A DNA stretch of 64,000 nt from Cristatella mucedo (GCA_009760855.2 WPIO01000097.1:64001-128000); one strand, 5' to 3'; shown: positions 11,506 to 23,581, numbered from the stretch's first letter. Made by a program: numbers and translations. The notes: generated by a model not told the origin, from the sequence alone.

Positions 11506-11619
11506 GTATATATACTAGTTAAAAATCTCTTTCTCGATATTTAATATATATATATATATATATATATATTAAATATCGAGAAAGAGATTTTTAACTAGTA
11601 TATATATATATATATATAT
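11506..11619. repeat. Perfect palindrome with TA-tract centre
   Basis: The arm 11514-11545 (ACTAGTTAAAAATCTCTTTC, then TCGATATTTAAT) is repeated exactly as its reverse complement at 11568-11599. The spacer is 22 bp of TA, and TA tracts flank both arms. No protein is encoded. The structure could extrude as a long hairpin or cruciform. Confidence 0.95.
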
Positions 11620-12074
11620 CCTTTTTACAGGATTTCCGACAGTGTCCTTAATCATCTGAAACTGGTGCTAAAATCAGGTGCTCATCTGGTCTGTCGTCAA
11701 CGGTATAGCTGCCACACCAACACCACACCGCTTTTGCCTGAACTTGAATTTTGAATTCTTGTGTGAAACTGAACTGAACAAGTCTTGCATGTGCCTGAAA
11801 ACATACTTGTGTCTTGCCCACTGTCTTATTTTGTTGCTCATTGTTGACATGCTGCCCAGCACTTGGGGTGGGGGTTGATTGGCACTGAACTTCCGGTCGC
11901 TCGATTTGTCACGACCGTCATTCGTGTGTGCCACAAGTTCCAGTCAACTGCTAGCGCACGAGGGACCGTTACTGACTTGGAGCAATGTGTGCTACCTTCT
12001 TTTGTGGAAGTCGAGTCCGGCCCAGATCGGCAGTGCTAGCTAGCCTGTATGGCTACCTCTCGTTTCGTGCACAG

Positions 12075-12258
12075 GGTGCCCTCGCCCAGCGTCATCCATC
12101 TGAAAATCACATTTGCCGACGGCCAATACGTACTTGGCCAGTTCAGCCAGCCATTCGGCTCGATCGCCGACATGATTGACCACTACTCGAGCTACCCAAT
12201 CACTATCAAATATGCAGAGCACGTCAAGCTTCAGAAGGCCATTAGCCGAACACAGTAG
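12075..12258 (+). CDS. SHB-like: SH2 adaptor (SHB-family-like), last coding exon with C-terminal half of SH2
   Basis: After the acceptor GTGCACAG the first base completes Arg (AG|G). The exon then encodes VIHLKITFADGQYVLGQFSQ, PFGSIADMIDHY and AEHVKL, and stops at TAG (12256-12258) after ISRTQ. YVLGQ, PF-SI--MI-HY and the late AEH are the pattern of the SHB family, where the SH2 domain is also at the very C-terminus, so the TAG is where a family member would be expected to end. Window exons 1-3 encode a complete SH2 domain of about 103 residues plus linker. Known SHB-type domains bind phosphotyrosine peptides on activated receptors and adaptors, and that function is inferred here. The frame remains open after TAG (see 12259-12708). 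Confidence 0.85.
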
Positions 12259-12708
12259 AAAGACGTCGACCCGCCAATTCGGTCGGCATCGCACCCGGGT
12301 GATCTCGGACCTGCTGCTGCTGCTGCCGAAGTGGCTGCCACGTCTATTTACTCATCGTTTAGTCTGGCCAGATCGCCGGCGTTTGCTTGTCGTCGTCACG
12401 TGGCCGACTCGAGTGGGGCACTCTCACGGTTGGACCTACCTTGGCCAACTCACCACCTAGCTGGTAACCGGCTATGTTTGCTGCCGGCTTCCACTGCTGT
12501 AGCAGTTGCAAGGGCAAGGGTTTTCCAGGCTCTGCGAGAAGTGCTGCGGCAGTGGTCGAAGGTCTTTGTGCTGTTGGCCCTCCTCTATGTGCAGCTGCAC
12601 GTTAAAAGGTCGATCTGGCGGCCGTGGTGCTGCCGACTTAAGTCGTTCCTGCTCGCCAGCTTAAAGCGGCTGCAGCTGCACTTTTGGACACCGGTGTTCG
12701 TGATTTAA
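12259..12708 (+). other. In-frame open extension after the TAG stop (150 codons including TAA)
   Basis: The SH2 reading frame continues without a stop from AAA (12259) to TAA (12706-12708). The predicted extension starts KDVDPPIRS and has an Ala run from a CTG/GCT repeat (about 12310-12327). It ends with a hydrophobic stretch (VFVLLALLYVQL) and a basic tail. The region is GC-rich, which lengthens chance ORFs. It is annotated as 3' UTR with readthrough potential, not as a proven coding region. Confidence 0.35.
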
Positions 12709-13204
12709 CAGTGGCTGTGCTAAGCCGGTTTTTTCTTCTTGTGTACTGATCGAATCGGACCTCGCGCTATTCTTTTCCTACCGTTCGAGTTGCGCCCGTC
12801 ACGGCTCGTCCTCGCCCGGCAGGCTGCAGTTTGACGAACCTGCCGGCAGCACATTCGGAGTTACTATGGCTTCTTTCTGCATCTCCTTTCACTTATCGAT
12901 GGCAATGCGACTGTGCTACTGCTTCCTCGTGCTGCTTCTAGTGTTGGTCGGCAGTCGCGATGAGCCGTAGTAGTCGTGCAAGCACGACTGATCGCTGCTC
13001 GGTTGGGTTGTACACTGTCTTTGCTGCTCTGTCAGCACACCAGCATGCAAGTATTGATGCGTTGTTTGGCTCTAGGGGCAGCTTGCTCGGGGTAACTTCG
13101 CTAGCTGCTTGATGCTGCATAATAGATATGTGAAGATGAGTGTTTACACCTCTTGATTTTTGCAGTTATTCAATTTTTGCTTACTTTTCAGTCCACCGTG
13201 TTTT

Positions 13205-13210
13205 AATAAA
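13205..13210 (+). terminator. Polyadenylation signal AATAAA
   Basis: AATAAA, followed 20-35 bp downstream by the GT/T-rich stretch GTGCCTTTTGTTTTGTTC. This is the usual arrangement of an animal 3' end and would give a 3' UTR of about 0.97 kb. Confidence 0.6.
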
Positions 13211-13834
13211 ACCATTAAGTTAAGCACCGTGCCTTTTGTTTTGTTCAAAGATTGACAAGGCACGCTCGACTCGTCATCAGTGCCATTGACGGATTGCCTT
13301 GACGAGCTACTGAAAGAAGCACAGGATTTCTGCCCTCGGACCTTGCTGAAATGGAAGGAAATAGGGAGGGGCGTGCATATAGACAGCAGACAGACTGACA
13401 GAAAGAATAGCCTGAGGGAGAGAGCGGGAGAGGGGCCTGGCGCAGAGCTCACCTATTGCACACGATTTGAGGCAGCAGCAGAGGTCATCATTTGACCTCA
13501 GGTCTTTGTTCGCAAAATCAGTCAGCGTAGAATCGTTGATCTAGTATGATAGGAAGGGTGTCTTACATAGCAGATTGACTCTAGGAACACTTGGTCTTAG
13601 GCTATGGAGGCGAAGAGTAGCTCACACATGTCAGACGTAAGAATTTGGCTCAACAACTTAGGGAGTCTTACCATTTCATGATTGCAATGACTTTTGCTGT
13701 GCGAATTACTGATTTTTACTCTGCCTGCAGCAAGACTCTTTTTGTCCCTACAGAACTGAAGTGCTGCTATCAGCTGTGAGCTCAGCTCGAATGAATGTGA
13801 ACTTGTCCGGATGTATCTCTTTTTGAAACTCCAC

Positions 13835-14103
<269 letters not shown>

Positions 14104-14374
14104 GATCAACCGGAAGCCATTGAAGCTACTTCAGCAAGAGAGACACATCAAGCTTCTTTGATTTGCAAACTAGCCTTGCAGCCATTTTCCTCATCAGGTG
14201 CAGTGGCCTTATGGCTTTTTTTGATAGCCCAGCCACAATGGAATTTAATCATCTAGCCGAGACAGAACAAGAGAGCAAGTTAAGTTTTTGCAAGCCACCT
14301 TGGGAGCCAGTTCCTAATGCTAGATAAGGGTCAGCGTGATGGCTATCTGTAGAAGCAGTCTTCTTAACGAAGCC

Positions 14375-14990
14375 TTAAAAATGTTGCCAGCTGTTGAAGA
14401 CGAGACCTAAATTCCGAGCAGATGGTAACGGTCGCACAACAGCATCGCCCGTTAGAAGAGCGAAGTCTTCTAGTCCAGCCACAGGCTTGAGGTGTCCTAT
14501 GAGTAGCAGCTTGGCTTTATCGTCACTAAATTTAAAGAACTTTGCCGACATCCTGGATTGAATGTCTGCAAGCATTCAGATTATCTGTAGCTGCAGCAGC
14601 TTCCGACGGTTTGAATGTCAAATAAAGCTAAGTATCATCGCCAGCACAAAAGTGATAACCGATTCTTTTGGCCCAAATTACTTTTACAAGAAGTTGAGCT
14701 TAAACAGAGAATGCCTATGGACCGAGGACGGACCCTCGTTGGACTTCACAGGTGACTGGTCTGGTGGATAAGACCTGACCCTCGCTCGTCACGGATTGAA
14801 CACGATCGGACATGTACGGTTCGAATCATGCCTGTGCCTGTTCTGCCAGACCGATCGTTGTCCTCAATCGTTCAAGTAGGGTATCGAGATCAATAGTGTC
14901 GTAGGTCGAAGGCGCTGATAGATCTAGTAGGGCTAGGGCTGTGACATTCCCATCATAGTTGCTGGATAGGTGTTCAGCCCCTGCACTATT
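14375..14990 (-). mobile_element. Diverged LINE reverse transcriptase fragment
   Basis: Minus-strand pieces read LDLSAPSTYDTIDLDTLLERL (14880-14950), YHFCAGDDT followed by LYL (about 14620-14680) and SARNLGLVF (14375-14430). These are the order and content of an L2/CR1-type reverse transcriptase palm, but too diverged from the main family to be the same subfamily. The frame is broken by several shifts and by a possible SINE head (14750-14835). Confidence 0.72.
14750..14835 (+). mobile_element. Possible tRNA-derived SINE head
   Basis: GTGGATAAGACCTGACCCTC resembles a box A region, and ACGGTTCGAATCATGCC contains the box B motif GGTTCGAATC about 50 bp downstream. It lies inside the LINE fragment. 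The rest of a SINE is not evident. Confidence 0.35.
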
Positions 14991-15200
14991 GTCCTTACAC
15001 CTCAAGCACAGCGACAATACCGATGAAGACTTAGCCACGATTCACCGCTAGCGACTTGTCTGCAAACCACCAATGCACCATGGTTAGCCGACGGCGAAGG
15101 ATAACGACAGCAATGTGGATCTCCCTACTTCCACTCTCACCAGTCTCAGGCGTACAGCAGCTCTCGAACGACGCCAAGCACCACAAACGGCCTGGCACTG

Positions 15201-16053
15201 GATATAAAACCAACTTACTAGTTATGGGCAAACCCAGTGTGATTTAAAAATTGGAAAAGCTAACGCTCAAAATCGGCTCTGATGCATAACAAGATACATA
15301 ACAATGCTAAAATGTGGACTTGTTCAGACAGTGATACCACATCTAAGTTTGTTCATGCATATGTGACATCCCGTCTTGACTTCTGTAACTCACTGCTTGC
15401 TGGCCTACAGGCCTGTGCAATCAGGCGCTTACAGCTGGTGCAAAACTCTGCAGCTAGGCTTGTCTGTCGTGAGTGGCACAGTTGCCACATCTCACCACTT
15501 TTTGTCCACTTACACTGGCTACTAGTCAAGCAACGCAGCTACTTCAAGGTTTTGTCACTCACTTTTCGGTTCTTTCATTCTTTGGCTCCAGCCTATCTAA
15601 CACATCTACTCCCCCACCAGGCTCAGCATCGTACCACCTGCTTTTCGGAATTTAACTGTTTACCTACACCTCGTACAAACCTAAAATCTTTTGGAGACCA
15701 TGCATTTAGTTCGTATGCTCCCAAAGCCTGGAACTCACTTCTGACTTGCGTCACGACATCTCCTGACTTGAACACATATAAAAAGAAATTGAAAACGCAC
15801 CTATTTATGACAGCACTTAATGGGTCCATGTGACTCCTCCTTTATGTGCTTATGTGTCCTGAAACGGTTGCGTGCTGCCACTAACCAAACTTGCATGCTG
15901 ACCCTGTGCATGTCATCCCTAACCATGCTATCCTTGTTGTTTATCGAGCATGCTATCAGTAAACATTCGATCGTGTTTCCTTTGCAGCAAATTGAAGCGC
16001 CTAGATAGAGATTGAGTTCTCTGAGGGTGCTTTATCAAGTTTATTATTATTCT
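15201..16053 (+). mobile_element. L2-like LINE, 5'-truncated copy, + strand
   Basis: It starts at the TNLLVMGKPSV codons, has a 183-codon open C-terminal frame (15282-15833: SRLDFCNSLLAGLQAC, NSAARLVCRE, KAWNS), then the 3' UTR and TAGATAGAGATTGAGTTCTC, and ends in (ATT)n at 16041-16053. About 90 bp between GKPSV and HNNAKM is deleted. Confidence 0.93.
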
Positions 16054-17849
16054 TATATGTAAAGCTCAGCTGCCGCCTTGCTCAAAGCATAGAGCTTAGA
16101 AGACTTCCTATTAAGCACCTATGCTTTGATGCTAGCTAACCTTTTGATTATGAAGTAACTATTAGTATGACTAGTCTAAGTTATTCAGGAATATTATTTT
16201 AATAATAATAGTAATTCAGATTCAATCTCTGTCAGCAATAGTCACAAGCAAAGTAAATGAGACCAGGAGAATACAACGGCTAAGGGTCCCCGGCAGTTAT
16301 CCCAAACTTCCGACGCCAAATGTTACATCCGCGAGACCCTAGCCAGTTCGAGTAGCAACGCAACCCGGGCAACATGTGTAGACCTAACTCGGTAAAATAA
16401 ACACGGTGCTCGAAATCCCTCAAGCAGCGCGAGCCAAATCACCTATTTGCGAAAGCACAAAGAATTGCATGTAGATTTTACGTGGTACGGCAGGTGGCTT
16501 CAGGCTGACTTGAGAGCAGCTTGCAGGAGCTGATGCTTCGTTATGTACAAACCGACCGGCAGACTGATGCTCGGAAATGAAGACTGTTGTGTGTGCCTGC
16601 TGCTGCTCCTGTAATTAGCACGAATGCCTCACCTTGCTGGCGGCCCATAGTTAAGTCATTGGTACAGCACAGCGAAGCCAGGGTCAGGCTGCTAACGTAT
16701 GCCTCACCTGCGGCCAATAGTTAAATCAGCTTTAGTATCCATAGATGTTCGTGCTCTCTGCCTAGGGGGGGGGGGCGTCTCATACACCTAGTTTAGGAGC
16801 TGCTGAAGCAGAACCTGCCTACAATGTGCCTACGATGGGTAAAGGAGGATATGATCGAGCCCTGCCCTCATCTAAGACTCCTGGTCACCTAATTGGGGTA
16901 TCATTTGAAGTCGGACCTCATAATATTAAATAGATTTTGATATAACCGCTATCCTTCTGGGCACATGGGTGCCTTTGGCACTCTCGACTTCTGTGGAGTA
17001 ATCTACTAAGTTAATACAGTTTCTTTTCATTAGTTTTCAAATCTAATCGCTCTGCTTAACTAGATAATCTTTTTCAATGGACGAAATTGTTCATGTCGAG
17101 CTCGGTCTATGACCTGCATGATATACTATCTCCAGGAGGTAGTACATGCAAATATAGATAGTAGGACTAGATCGTGCAAGCGTAAAAGCACCGACTGGCC
17201 AAATCTCTGTTGCCGAGCCTAGCAACATCCTCGTGGTGGCAGGTGAGCAAGTACATCGCGAGTTGCTATAATATTCGACAGTCCCAATTATTCCCGATCA
17301 ATGCCGGACCTACAGTGTATTTCATTCTACTATCGTGTTCTACTATCGTGTGTTACTAGATTTAAGGATGATAATATGTACAAGGCAGATGTGCTTGCTA
17401 TGCGGCCACAATATAAAGCTCAGTAATTTATAATTTGCAGTTTTATGATCCATTCGCTAAATTTAGTGCAGCCAAATGAGCTGATTGAGACTACTATGCC
17501 CAACTTATATATAACCACAAATTGTCTTTCTAACTAGAGTAACTTAATAACAATCATCATCAATAAATTGAAAAGTATGCCTATCTTGATTTGGTTATGA
17601 TGCCCCATTTTTAGGTGTCTGGATAAATCTAGTCAATCATAGGAGCCATATCAGCCATATCAAGTTTCTTCTAATTCATACTAGTTGTTAGCATCATGCT
17701 ACAAGAGAGTCCGGAAGGGATGATCTAGGCAAATGATGCTTAACGCACTCTTTGTTGGCAGTTGCCTATGCCTCTTTTTAAGTCTATGCAACTATACACA
17801 TTCTTTGGAATTCCTAATAGATCTGTTCATTCCAAATTAATGACAGTAC
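16054..17849. other. Intergenic, nothing recognisable
   Basis: Mixed AT-rich sequence without long frames or matches to the repeat families seen elsewhere. Only a G9-10 run at about 16765 stands out. Confidence 0.5.
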
Positions 17850-18110
17850 TAAAAGTAATATTAATATTAGATTGTTGTACAGCATCTCAAGAGAACTTAA
17901 TCTCCATTCAGGTGCTTTAAAATTCGCTGCAAGAGGATTAATAAGCAAGGGGCTAGTGACTTGCACGGCACTAAGCATCATAAACGTGCAACCATAGCGA
18001 TTAGGCAAGTATGCTAACGCAAACATGACACTCATGGCCGCTGGTTAGTAAAACCTATGGCTAATAATAGCATGCACTGAATCCTGCACAAGTACGCACA
18101 CAAAGCAAAG
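17850..18110 (-). mobile_element. Diverged LINE 3' end
   Basis: ATCTCAAGAGAACTTAATCT, then CCATTCAGGTGCTTTAAAAT, is the reversed tail signature. It is followed by weakly matching 3' UTR. It is clearly older than the main family. Confidence 0.55.
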
Positions 18111-18835
18111 TGCTAGCAAAAATGACGAGTTTACTAAAGCAAACAGAAAGCTGAGCAGAACAGATGTGTCTTTAGCTGATTTGTGTTTTCATTTTACAAG
18201 TTAGCTAGTGAAACCCACCGGACCCGTCAGATGTGTGTATGACAACTACGATGGTAGCAAATGCACAGTCTGCGGAACCGTGAACAGGCAATTCAGTACC
18301 TGCTCTGATAATCCACTCGTCAAGGCTCACAACTGTCCTTCTATCGATGTGCTCATGTTGCACCACTTGCTTCGCCACCATCATGACTGGGCATGCTGTA
18401 AGCCCTCAGTTATCTTCATCATGTCAAGACACTCGCGAACAGTTAATAACAGTAAATGGTCTGAATGAGACAAGTGTACTAAATACTGAGCTAAGATAGC
18501 TGGAATGCACCTGTTCTATCGTGTCAGTCCAGAGTGAAACCAGCAAAAATGAGCCACTACGACGACAGAAACTGCATGACTGAGTGAAGAATTGTTTAAA
18601 TAATTTTTCACACACATGCTCTTATTTTACCTGTCTGGAACAAAGTATCTTGCAGAGACCGGCTCGTGATCGCAAATGACTGCTAGCAGGAGCCAGTGGG
18701 CAGCAACTAAGGCCGCTAAACTGGGCGTCTATAAGTTGATGCCATCACCCCGGAGGTTCACAAATGCACCCATGAGCGCTGTCTGTCACAAGGAATAACC
18801 CTTGTCATACATTACTTGTTCTAGTGGTCTCCCGG

Positions 18836-18975
18836 GCCTATGCACATGGGTAAGGTGCTCGTACTTTACGACAAGGGTCATAGGTTCGAGTCATGCTGAA
18901 GGAAATCTATTCTTGCCCACTTCTAGCAAGCGAGATGATAGCCACAAGGATTTACTGCAGCCAACTTTACATTTT
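18836..18975 (+). mobile_element. tRNA-derived SINE head, family A-like
   Basis: GGGTAAGGTGCTCGTACTTTACGACAAGGG, with box-A-like GGTAAGGTGCTCG and box B GGTTCGAGTC at about 18885, resembles the heads at 62877 and 63640. The 3' part is diverged. Confidence 0.45.
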
Positions 18976-19079
18976 TTACTTTACTGTAGTGCTGCATAGC
19001 TGTCCAAATTTGTTCGATCTGCTGCTGAATGGGCTTTAATAAAAGATAACATAGTGAGCACTATACTACTATTACTCCT

Positions 19080-19170
19080 ACCTATAATAATAATAATTAT
19101 TATTATTCTACACTTGATATGGTGCCCTTAGAGAATTTAATCTTTTTCTAGGTGCTTTAGATTTGAACTA
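19080..19170 (-). mobile_element. LINE tail fragment
   Basis: ATAATAATAATTATTATTAT followed by ACACTTGATATGGTGCCCTT and AATCTTTTTCTAGGTGCTTT: only the last 90 bp of the element, reversed. Confidence 0.75.
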
Positions 19171-19514
19171 CATCAATAGATCTTGGACTCTCTTTATAAA
19201 TATATCAAAACGAATTGCTGCAGACTAAACTGCAAGCCAGCCGGCTGCTCTCAAATTGCTCCTTCGTTATTCAATCTGGTTGGTCACGTGACCTGTATGT
19301 GTAGTACCCATTAATGTTACTGCATTATGTGTGAAAGACTTATCCTGATCCACGATAAGCATCTTGCAACACTAAGTGTCCAAAGTGTGAGGTATATGCA
19401 GGAAATTGCAAATTGGTTATCATTTCTTTGGAGCCCTTTGCATTACGACTTGCAGCAATCTTGTGCTAAGCTCACTGTCTATGACTATAATGATGAGCAT
19501 CTTGCCGAAAGCAT

Positions 19515-20328
19515 ACCTTTCAATTATGCATTCGTGAAATCGCGTCTGGATTACTGCAATTTTCTTAATTCAGGACTCCACTGGTTTAAATAATCATCTG
19601 CAACTGATCTGAAACTCGTCCGCTCATCTAGTCTGATACCAACAGCACGGTGTAGCTGCCACATCACATCGCTTATGTCTGAGCTACGATTGCTCCATAT
19701 CATGTTTTGAATCGACTTCAAGATGCTTGCTGGTCTACTGGTGTGTGCGATCAGGTGCCTATAGTTGGTGCAAAACTCTGCAGCTAGGCTTGTCTGTCGT
19801 GAGCTGAGCAGTTGCCACATCTCACCACTTCTTGCCGACCTGCACTGGCTACCAGTCAAGCAGCATATCAACTTTAAGGCTCTGTCACTTACTTTTAGGT
19901 CCCACTATTCTCTGGCTCTAGCGTATTCATCCAAACTACTCCCCACCAGGTGAATAACCGTTTAAGCCACTGTTCTGACTCGATTCGTTTAGCTATACCT
20001 CGTACGAATCTCAAAACCGTTGGAGACCGTTCCTTTAGTTCCTATGCTCCTAAAGCCTGGAACTCAGTACTGACGCAGGTCACAAAGTCCCTTGATACGA
20101 CGACATTTAAAAAGAAAGTTAAACACACACCTGTTTATTACAGCATTTAATGAGTCTTTGTTATTCGTCCTTTGTGTGCATTTGCCTGCTTGCACCGTGC
20201 CTGCTTCTTTCGAATGTTACCAATCATTTGGGATTGCAAGTTATACAGCATATGTAAAGTGCCTAAAAAGAGATTCAGTTCTTTGAGAGTGATATAAAAA
20301 TATATTATTATTATTATTATATTATTAA
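19515..20328 (+). mobile_element. L2-like LINE, degraded copy, + strand
   Basis: Remnants FVKSRLDYCNF, QNSAARLVCRELSSCHI, SPLLADLHWLPVKQ and FSSYAPKAWNS lie in order in shifting frames, then the short 3' UTR, AGTGCCTAAAAAGAGATTCA and (ATT)n at 20305-20328. About 120 bp near 19600-19690 is unrelated or very diverged. Confidence 0.87.
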
Positions 20329-20454
20329 GATTCTTTGTGCGGCTTACATATTTTTTAATTAACTTGCCTGCACAAGCCAGCCCACTCCTTCTTGCTCTTT
20401 GTTCCTCTGCTCTCACACCCTCAGTATTGTCATCACATCTAGTCATCTCACAGT

Positions 20455-20911
20455 CCCCCACTCTAAATTAAAATCTTTTGGTGACCGAGCCTTCAGCTCG
20501 TATGCACTTTGAGTCTGGAGCTTGTACCGCCTTTGAGTCTTGGCTTCGTGCTACTGTCACTACCTGCAATGACCTTGCATCATTGAAGTCACACTATCGA
20601 TGCATCTCTTCAGGCTAGCTTTTCCGGTCAATTCAGGCCAGCCCCAGTGAACTAGTGAACTTGTCTTTTTTGTTTCAGTGTGCTTTTTTGTGCTTACCAG
20701 TACATGATTCAGTGGATGTTACTAGCACAAGCTCAGAGTGTTTTCTTGCTTACTTTATCCTGGCCTAAGCATGATTTGTTTTTGTATGGTTGCTTAAGCA
20801 TGATACCGTGAATTTAAGTAACCCTTGGTTGTTGATTCTACTGCAGCGAGTTGTATAGCAACTAGATAGAAATTTAGTTCCCGATTATTCTTATTATTAT
20901 TATTTTATTAT
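20455..20911 (+). mobile_element. Second LINE subfamily, 3' end
   Basis: TTAAAATCTTTTGGTGACCG then AGCCTTCAGCTCGTATGC recalls the LKSFGD-AFSSYA codons. The 3' UTR differs from the main family but matches 52905-53285 (both have TACAT/GATTCAGTGGATG-type and TTGCTTTAGCATG-type blocks) and ends in (ATT)n. Confidence 0.65.
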
Positions 20912-21159
20912 CTTAATGATTATATAACAGGCATTGGTCGTTAGAGTCAAGAGATCTAGAAGAAAATTAAGTTAGTTGAGTCTAGCAATCGATCTGGCAC
21001 ACCACTTATGATCAATTACCAATCAGTGGGATTTTAATCAGAACGACATACTATAGCTGCTCTAATAGCTGCTCTAGCTGTCCATAGAGGAACCATCTCA
21101 GCAGGATATGAAGAAGCCACGGCAGTGGGCCTTGTGGGTCAGAGTAAGAATTGTTCTCT

Positions 21160-21240
21160 GTCCCTGTTGATTGACCAGAAGTCACCATAGCTCCTTCAGC
21201 AAAGAAGACACCGCCGAACCTTTGGGATCAGCTGGGACGA
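21160..21240 (+). repeat. Short repeat shared with 14101-14160
   Basis: TGATTGACCAGAAGTCACCA and TAGCTCCTTCAGCAAAGAAG parallel TGATCAACCGGAAGCCATTG and AAGCTACTTCAGCAAGAGAG at the other site. It could belong to repeat C. Confidence 0.4.
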
Positions 21241-21244
21241 ATTA

Positions 21245-23455
21245 ACAATAATATTAATAATAATGCACTTGATAAAGTGCCCTCAGAGAACTCAATCTCT
21301 TTCTAGGTGCTTTACATTTGCTGCAAAGGGAAACACGATTGAATTGTGAGTAATATCATACTTGATAAACAACATGAATAACATGGTTAAAGGTGACATG
21401 CACAGGGTCAGCATGCAAATGTGGTTAGTGACAGCATGCACAGTGTCAGCACGCACAAGCATATCAAAGGGGGAATCACAGGGACCTGCTAAATGCTGTC
21501 CTAAATAGGTGTGTTTTTAAGTTCTTTCTAAATGTGGTCAAGTCAGAGATGTTCTGACGCAAGTCGGGACGGAGTTCCAGGCTTTGGGAGCATACGAACT
21601 GGATGCACGGTCTCCAAAGGATTTGAGGTTTGTACGAAGTATTGGTAAACTGTTGGATTCTGAAAAGCGGGTTGTACGATGCTTGGCCTGATTGGGGAGT
21701 AGATCTGAGAGATAGGCTGGAGCCAAAGAATGAAGTGATTTGAAAGTGAGCGACAAAACCTTGAAGTCGATCCGTTGCTTGACTGGTAGCCAGTGCAGGT
21801 CGGCGAGAAGTGGTGTGATGAGGCAACAGCGAAGCTCACGACAGACAAGCCTAGCTGCAGAGTTCTGCACCGGTTGTAATTGCCTGATTGCACATGCCGG
21901 TAGGCCAGCAAGCAGTGAGTTGCAGAAGTCGAGACGGAATGTCACAAATGCATCGACCAACTTAGACGTGGTATCCTTATCTAAACAAGCCCGAATTTTA
22001 GCAATGTTATGTATCTTAAAGTAGGCAGACTTGACTGTGGAGCTGATGTGGTCGTCTAACGAGAGGTCACTTTAGAACATGACACCTAGATTTTGAGCTG
22101 ATTCAACAGGAGATACCGGCAGAGCCAATTTTGAGCATCAGCCGTTCCAATTTCTGAATTACACTGGGTTTGCCCATAACTAGTAAGTTAGTTTTATCAG
22201 CGTTTAGTTTTAGAAAATTTGCTGCCATCCATGTGCAGATGGCATTAATACTCGAAGGCTGGGAGGGATCAAAGCAAAGGTACAACTGATTGTCATCTGC
22301 ATAGAAGTGAAAGCCTAGATTGTGCTTGGCAATCACATCAGTGAGAGGAAGAGTATAAACCGTTAAAAGAATCGGACCTATCCCGGAGCCCTGAGGTACC
22401 CAATATTTCAGAGGTACCTCGGATAATCTTTGTCCATTCACTTCAATACTCTGTAGTCTCCCACTGAGATACGATCTGAACCATTGCAGAGCAGTGCCGG
22501 TGATGCCCACGCAAGATGAGAGGCGCTCTAGAAGAACTTTGTGATCAATAGTATCAAAAGCTGCCGAAAGATCAAGCAAAACAAGCAGAGATACTTTACC
22601 TATGTCTGCATTCCTTAGTAGGTCGTTGTACACCCGAAGGAATGTTGACTCTGTGGAGTGATTAGCTCTAAAGCCAGACTGGAACTTACTAGCATGGTTT
22701 GAAGTTTCATAATATGAGTTCAGCTGGTCCACGACGACCCGTTCCAATGTTTTTTATAGGAATGGTAGAAGGGAGACTGGGCGGTAGTTGCTCAAGTTCT
22801 CTTGGTCTAGTGTCGCTTTCTTGAGAAGTGGCCTGACAACAGCTTTTTTGAAAGGTGCTGGGACATGACCCGATGCTAATGACGTTAGTTATGCATGGCA
22901 ACAGAAGATCAATGTAACATAAGAGCAGCACAGTGGGAATAGGGTCCAGAGGACTTGTTGTCTTCTTTGACTGGGATATGAACTTCAGGACGAGATCACT
23001 AGTGACCTGCTAAAATGTAGAAATTGAGGTGCAGCCAGGAATCGGGGAACAGCATTCAAGTGGTAATGTTGTCATCGCAGGGATGGACTCCCTGATCTTG
23101 TCTATCTTCTGCACAAAGAATCGAGAGAAGCAATCAGCTAGATATAATATAATATTATATAATATATCATAACAAAAATCACCAGGTAAGGAGCTAATCT
23201 GGGACCAGTTGAGGAGATGGTTGATCGTCAACATCAGCATTTTTGGATTGTCGATCTGTGATTCAGCAATGTTTTTATAGAAGCTAGACTTAGCCTTTGC
23301 TAGGATCGATTGGTACGACCTACAGTAGTCTTGATATGCCTGTCGATGGACAGTCAGTCCTGATCTTGTATACGTTTTTTCAAGCTTGCGCTTAGTTAAC
23401 CTGGCTAGTTTAATGTATGTGGTAAACCATAGGCCGTCTGGGTGAGGGCGCACAG
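21245..23455 (-). mobile_element. L2-like LINE, 2.2-kb 5'-truncated copy
   Basis: Complete 3' half of the element on the minus strand: (ATT)n tail, 3' UTR, C-terminal region (21538-21960), palm (22103-22747, with LDLSAAFDTIDH and FYADDNQLYL), fingers and the start of the post-endonuclease linker (RPHPDGLWF at about 23450). It breaks off where the TAG lies in the copy at 34125, losing the endonuclease. Several frameshifts, a GGVPQGS change (WVPQGSGIGP) and an AT-palindromic insertion (about 23140-23172) show that it is dead. FYADDN replaces FYADDT. Confidence 0.93.
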
Positions 23456-23567
23456 TCTATTCTTGAAGCCGTATTCACAACCTGCTGGAGAGGCTTCGCG
23501 GCTTTTATTTGGTGGCCCATCCAAACACGGATACGTTGTTATAACCGAGAAGTCTGTTTGCATATCT

Positions 23568-23581
23568 GCAAATGTAAAGCG

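Larger units (their letters stand above)
3249..12074 (+). other. 8.8-kb intron splitting the SH2 domain
   Basis: It runs from GTATGT (3249) to the acceptor GTGCACAG (12067-12074). It holds three LINE copies, a SINE, an unclassified repeat, a CA tract and a large palindrome, each listed separately. Stretches with nothing recognisable are 3300-4286, 4591-5227, 6881-7689, 7932-8544, 8836-10167 and 11265-11505. A second possible acceptor at 12088-12089 would shorten the loop between the two SH2 halves by five residues. Confidence 0.65.
12259..13232 (+). other. 3' UTR of the SH2 adaptor gene
   Basis: GC-rich sequence following the stop, shifting to AT-rich near its end. No recognisable LINE or SINE interrupts it, in contrast to the repeat-filled introns. 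It ends at the polyadenylation signal at 13205-13210. Confidence 0.55.

Noticed and set aside
15473-15829. Secondary-frame and antisense ORFs over LINE copies
   Set aside because: Shadows of the LINE C-terminal frame; the same pattern recurs at 5443, 21543, 21740, 32086, 32288 and 33691.
18208-18468. 86-residue Cys/His-rich ORF
   Set aside because: No recognisable zinc-finger spacing, splice context or repeat of the motif.
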